Source of the DNA: DASZQY01 sp035548515
GTDB lineage: Bacteria > Pseudomonadota > Alphaproteobacteria > Rhizobiales > Kaistiaceae
Reading direction: 5' to 3'
Length of the DNA: 64,000 bases
Assembly: GCA_035548515.1 (NCBI GenBank)
Contig: DASZSW010000018.1
Coordinates: 1 to 64,000, forward strand
Positions 63,278 to 64,000 of this stretch are shown here, one piece after another. The notes beneath the pieces were generated by a model. It was not told the DNA's origin and did not search any database. It saw only the letters and a list, made by a program, of their open reading frames with translations. Within the stretch, counting starts at the first letter, position 1. Each line of letters starts with the position of its first letter. Position numbers and translations under genes: made by a program.

Positions 63278-63996
63278 TGGCGAAACCGACAAAAGCACGG
63301 CTGATCCACCAGGCGATCGCGGACGATATCGTCCACGGGCGGCTGGCACCCGGGACCGCGCTCGACGAGACGGCGATCGCGGCGACGTTCGGCGTGTCGC
63401 GCACGCCGATCCGGGAGGCGTTGCGGCATCTTGAGGCCATCGGGCTGGTGGAGACGCGCGCGCCCAAGGGCGCGGTGGTCGCCGCGATGTCGGACCGGCA
63501 GCTCGATGAGATGTTCGCCGTGATGGCGGAGATCGAGGCGCTGTGCGCGCGCTGGTCGGCCGTTTCGATGACAGCGCACGAGCGGCGGCATCTGCTGACG
63601 CTGCAGGAAGAGAGCGAGCGGCTGGTCTCAGCCGGCAACCGCGAGGCCTACGTCGAGTTCAACAATCGCTTCCACGAGGCCCTCTATCGTGGCGCGCACA
63701 ATGCGTTTCTGGCGGAGCTGGCGGTGACCGTGCGTAAGCGGTGCGCGCCCTTCCGCCGGGCGCAGTTCGAAACGCTGGGGCGGCTGGCGAAATCGCATGC
63801 GGAGCATGGCGCGGTGGTGACGGCCGTGCAGCGCGGCGATGCCGAAGGCGCGGCGAAGGCGATGCGCTCGCACATCGCGGTCGTGCGCACGGCAGTCGAC
63901 GCCGTCGCGGGGCCGATGCTGCACTCGGGGACGGCAGGCGAAGGGCCGTCCGACACGCTCGCACCAGCGTTGGCCCAGCCTCGCGCCGCCCAATAG
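63277..63996 (+). CDS. GntR family transcriptional regulator (FadR/FCD subfamily)
   Basis: A 239-residue regulator. The N-terminal winged helix has IVHGRLAPGTALDETAIAAT and VSRTPIREALRHLEAIGLVE (about 18-60). The FCD ligand-binding domain (about 75-215) keeps metal-site residues: FNNRFHEALYRGAHN, then the conserved His in AEHGAVVTAV and SHIAVV. The stop codon is inside the window, so the gene is complete. Coupling by TGATG suggests control of the oxygenase in response to its substrate. Confidence 0.92.
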   Translation: MAKPTKARLIHQAIADDIVHGRLAPGTALDETAIAATFGVSRTPIREALRHLEAIGLVETRAPKGAVVAAMSDRQLDEMFAVMAEIEALCARWSAVSMTAHERRHLLTLQEESERLVSAGNREAYVEFNNRFHEALYRGAHNAFLAELAVTVRKRCAPFRRAQFETLGRLAKSHAEHGAVVTAVQRGDAEGAAKAMRSHIAVVRTAVDAVAGPMLHSGTAGEGPSDTLAPALAQPRAAQ

Positions 63997-64000
63997 TTCA

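Overview
The window is about 64 kb of high-GC (roughly two-thirds G+C) chromosomal DNA carrying about 60 tightly packed protein genes. I see no rRNA, tRNA, transposase, integrase, phage gene or CRISPR array. Gene content and order point to an alphaproteobacterium of the order Hyphomicrobiales (Rhizobiales): a Tad/Flp pilus locus of cpa type, a BMP-type nucleoside ABC transporter beside deoxynucleoside salvage genes, a glgP-glgB-glgC-glgA-pgm-glgX operon, and palindromic intergenic repeats typical of that order. The genus cannot be fixed from the sequence alone.

Region 1 (1-7.8 kb) is a pilus locus. The minus strand carries flp, cpaA, cpaB, cpaC, cpaD and cpaE; the motor genes are probably beyond the left edge. 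The plus strand carries a stand-alone CpaC-type N-terminal domain and two TadE-like pseudopilins. An unusually AT-rich divergent promoter region separates them. Region 2 (7.8-13.3 kb), mostly minus strand, holds a PhnD-like binding protein, aldose 1-epimerase, phosphomannomutase/phosphoglucomutase, a retropepsin-like protease and a short-chain dehydrogenase.

Region 3 (13.3-25.9 kb) is a nucleoside uptake and salvage block: upp, deoB, an L,D-transpeptidase, deoA, punA and cdd, then divergently a BMP binding protein, its ATPase and two permeases, followed by translationally coupled mgsA and glk. Transported nucleosides would be cleaved by punA, deoA and cdd; sugar phosphates pass through deoB, and uracil is recovered by upp. 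Region 4 (25.9-31.4 kb) holds bacterioferritin and its ferredoxin, three accessory subunits of a CO-dehydrogenase-type molybdenum hydroxylase without the large subunit, two RNA-methyltransferase-type genes and lspA.

Region 5 (31.4-42.4 kb) contains a GH127-like protein that lacks the family's catalytic cysteines, an orphan MalK-type ATPase, and a DapA-family lyase. Opposite them lies a minus-strand operon for 4-hydroxyproline (SGNH hydrolase, D-amino-acid dehydrogenase, 4-hydroxyproline epimerase, winged-helix/TPR regulator), preceded by a HerA-like ATPase and a small membrane protein. Region 6 (42.5-51 kb) holds a PfkB kinase overlapping an ETF-ubiquinone oxidoreductase, a VOC protein, an MMPL exporter, a secreted protein and a GH3 glycosidase. 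Region 7 (51.2-64 kb) is the complete glycogen operon, then a 2-oxoglutarate/Fe(II) oxygenase coupled to a GntR/FCD regulator.

No unmistakably new multi-gene system is visible. The best leads are the cysteine-less GH127 protein, the Mo-hydroxylase cassette without its catalytic subunit, the mgsA-glk tail on the nucleoside transporter operon, and the repeat family that abuts gene starts.
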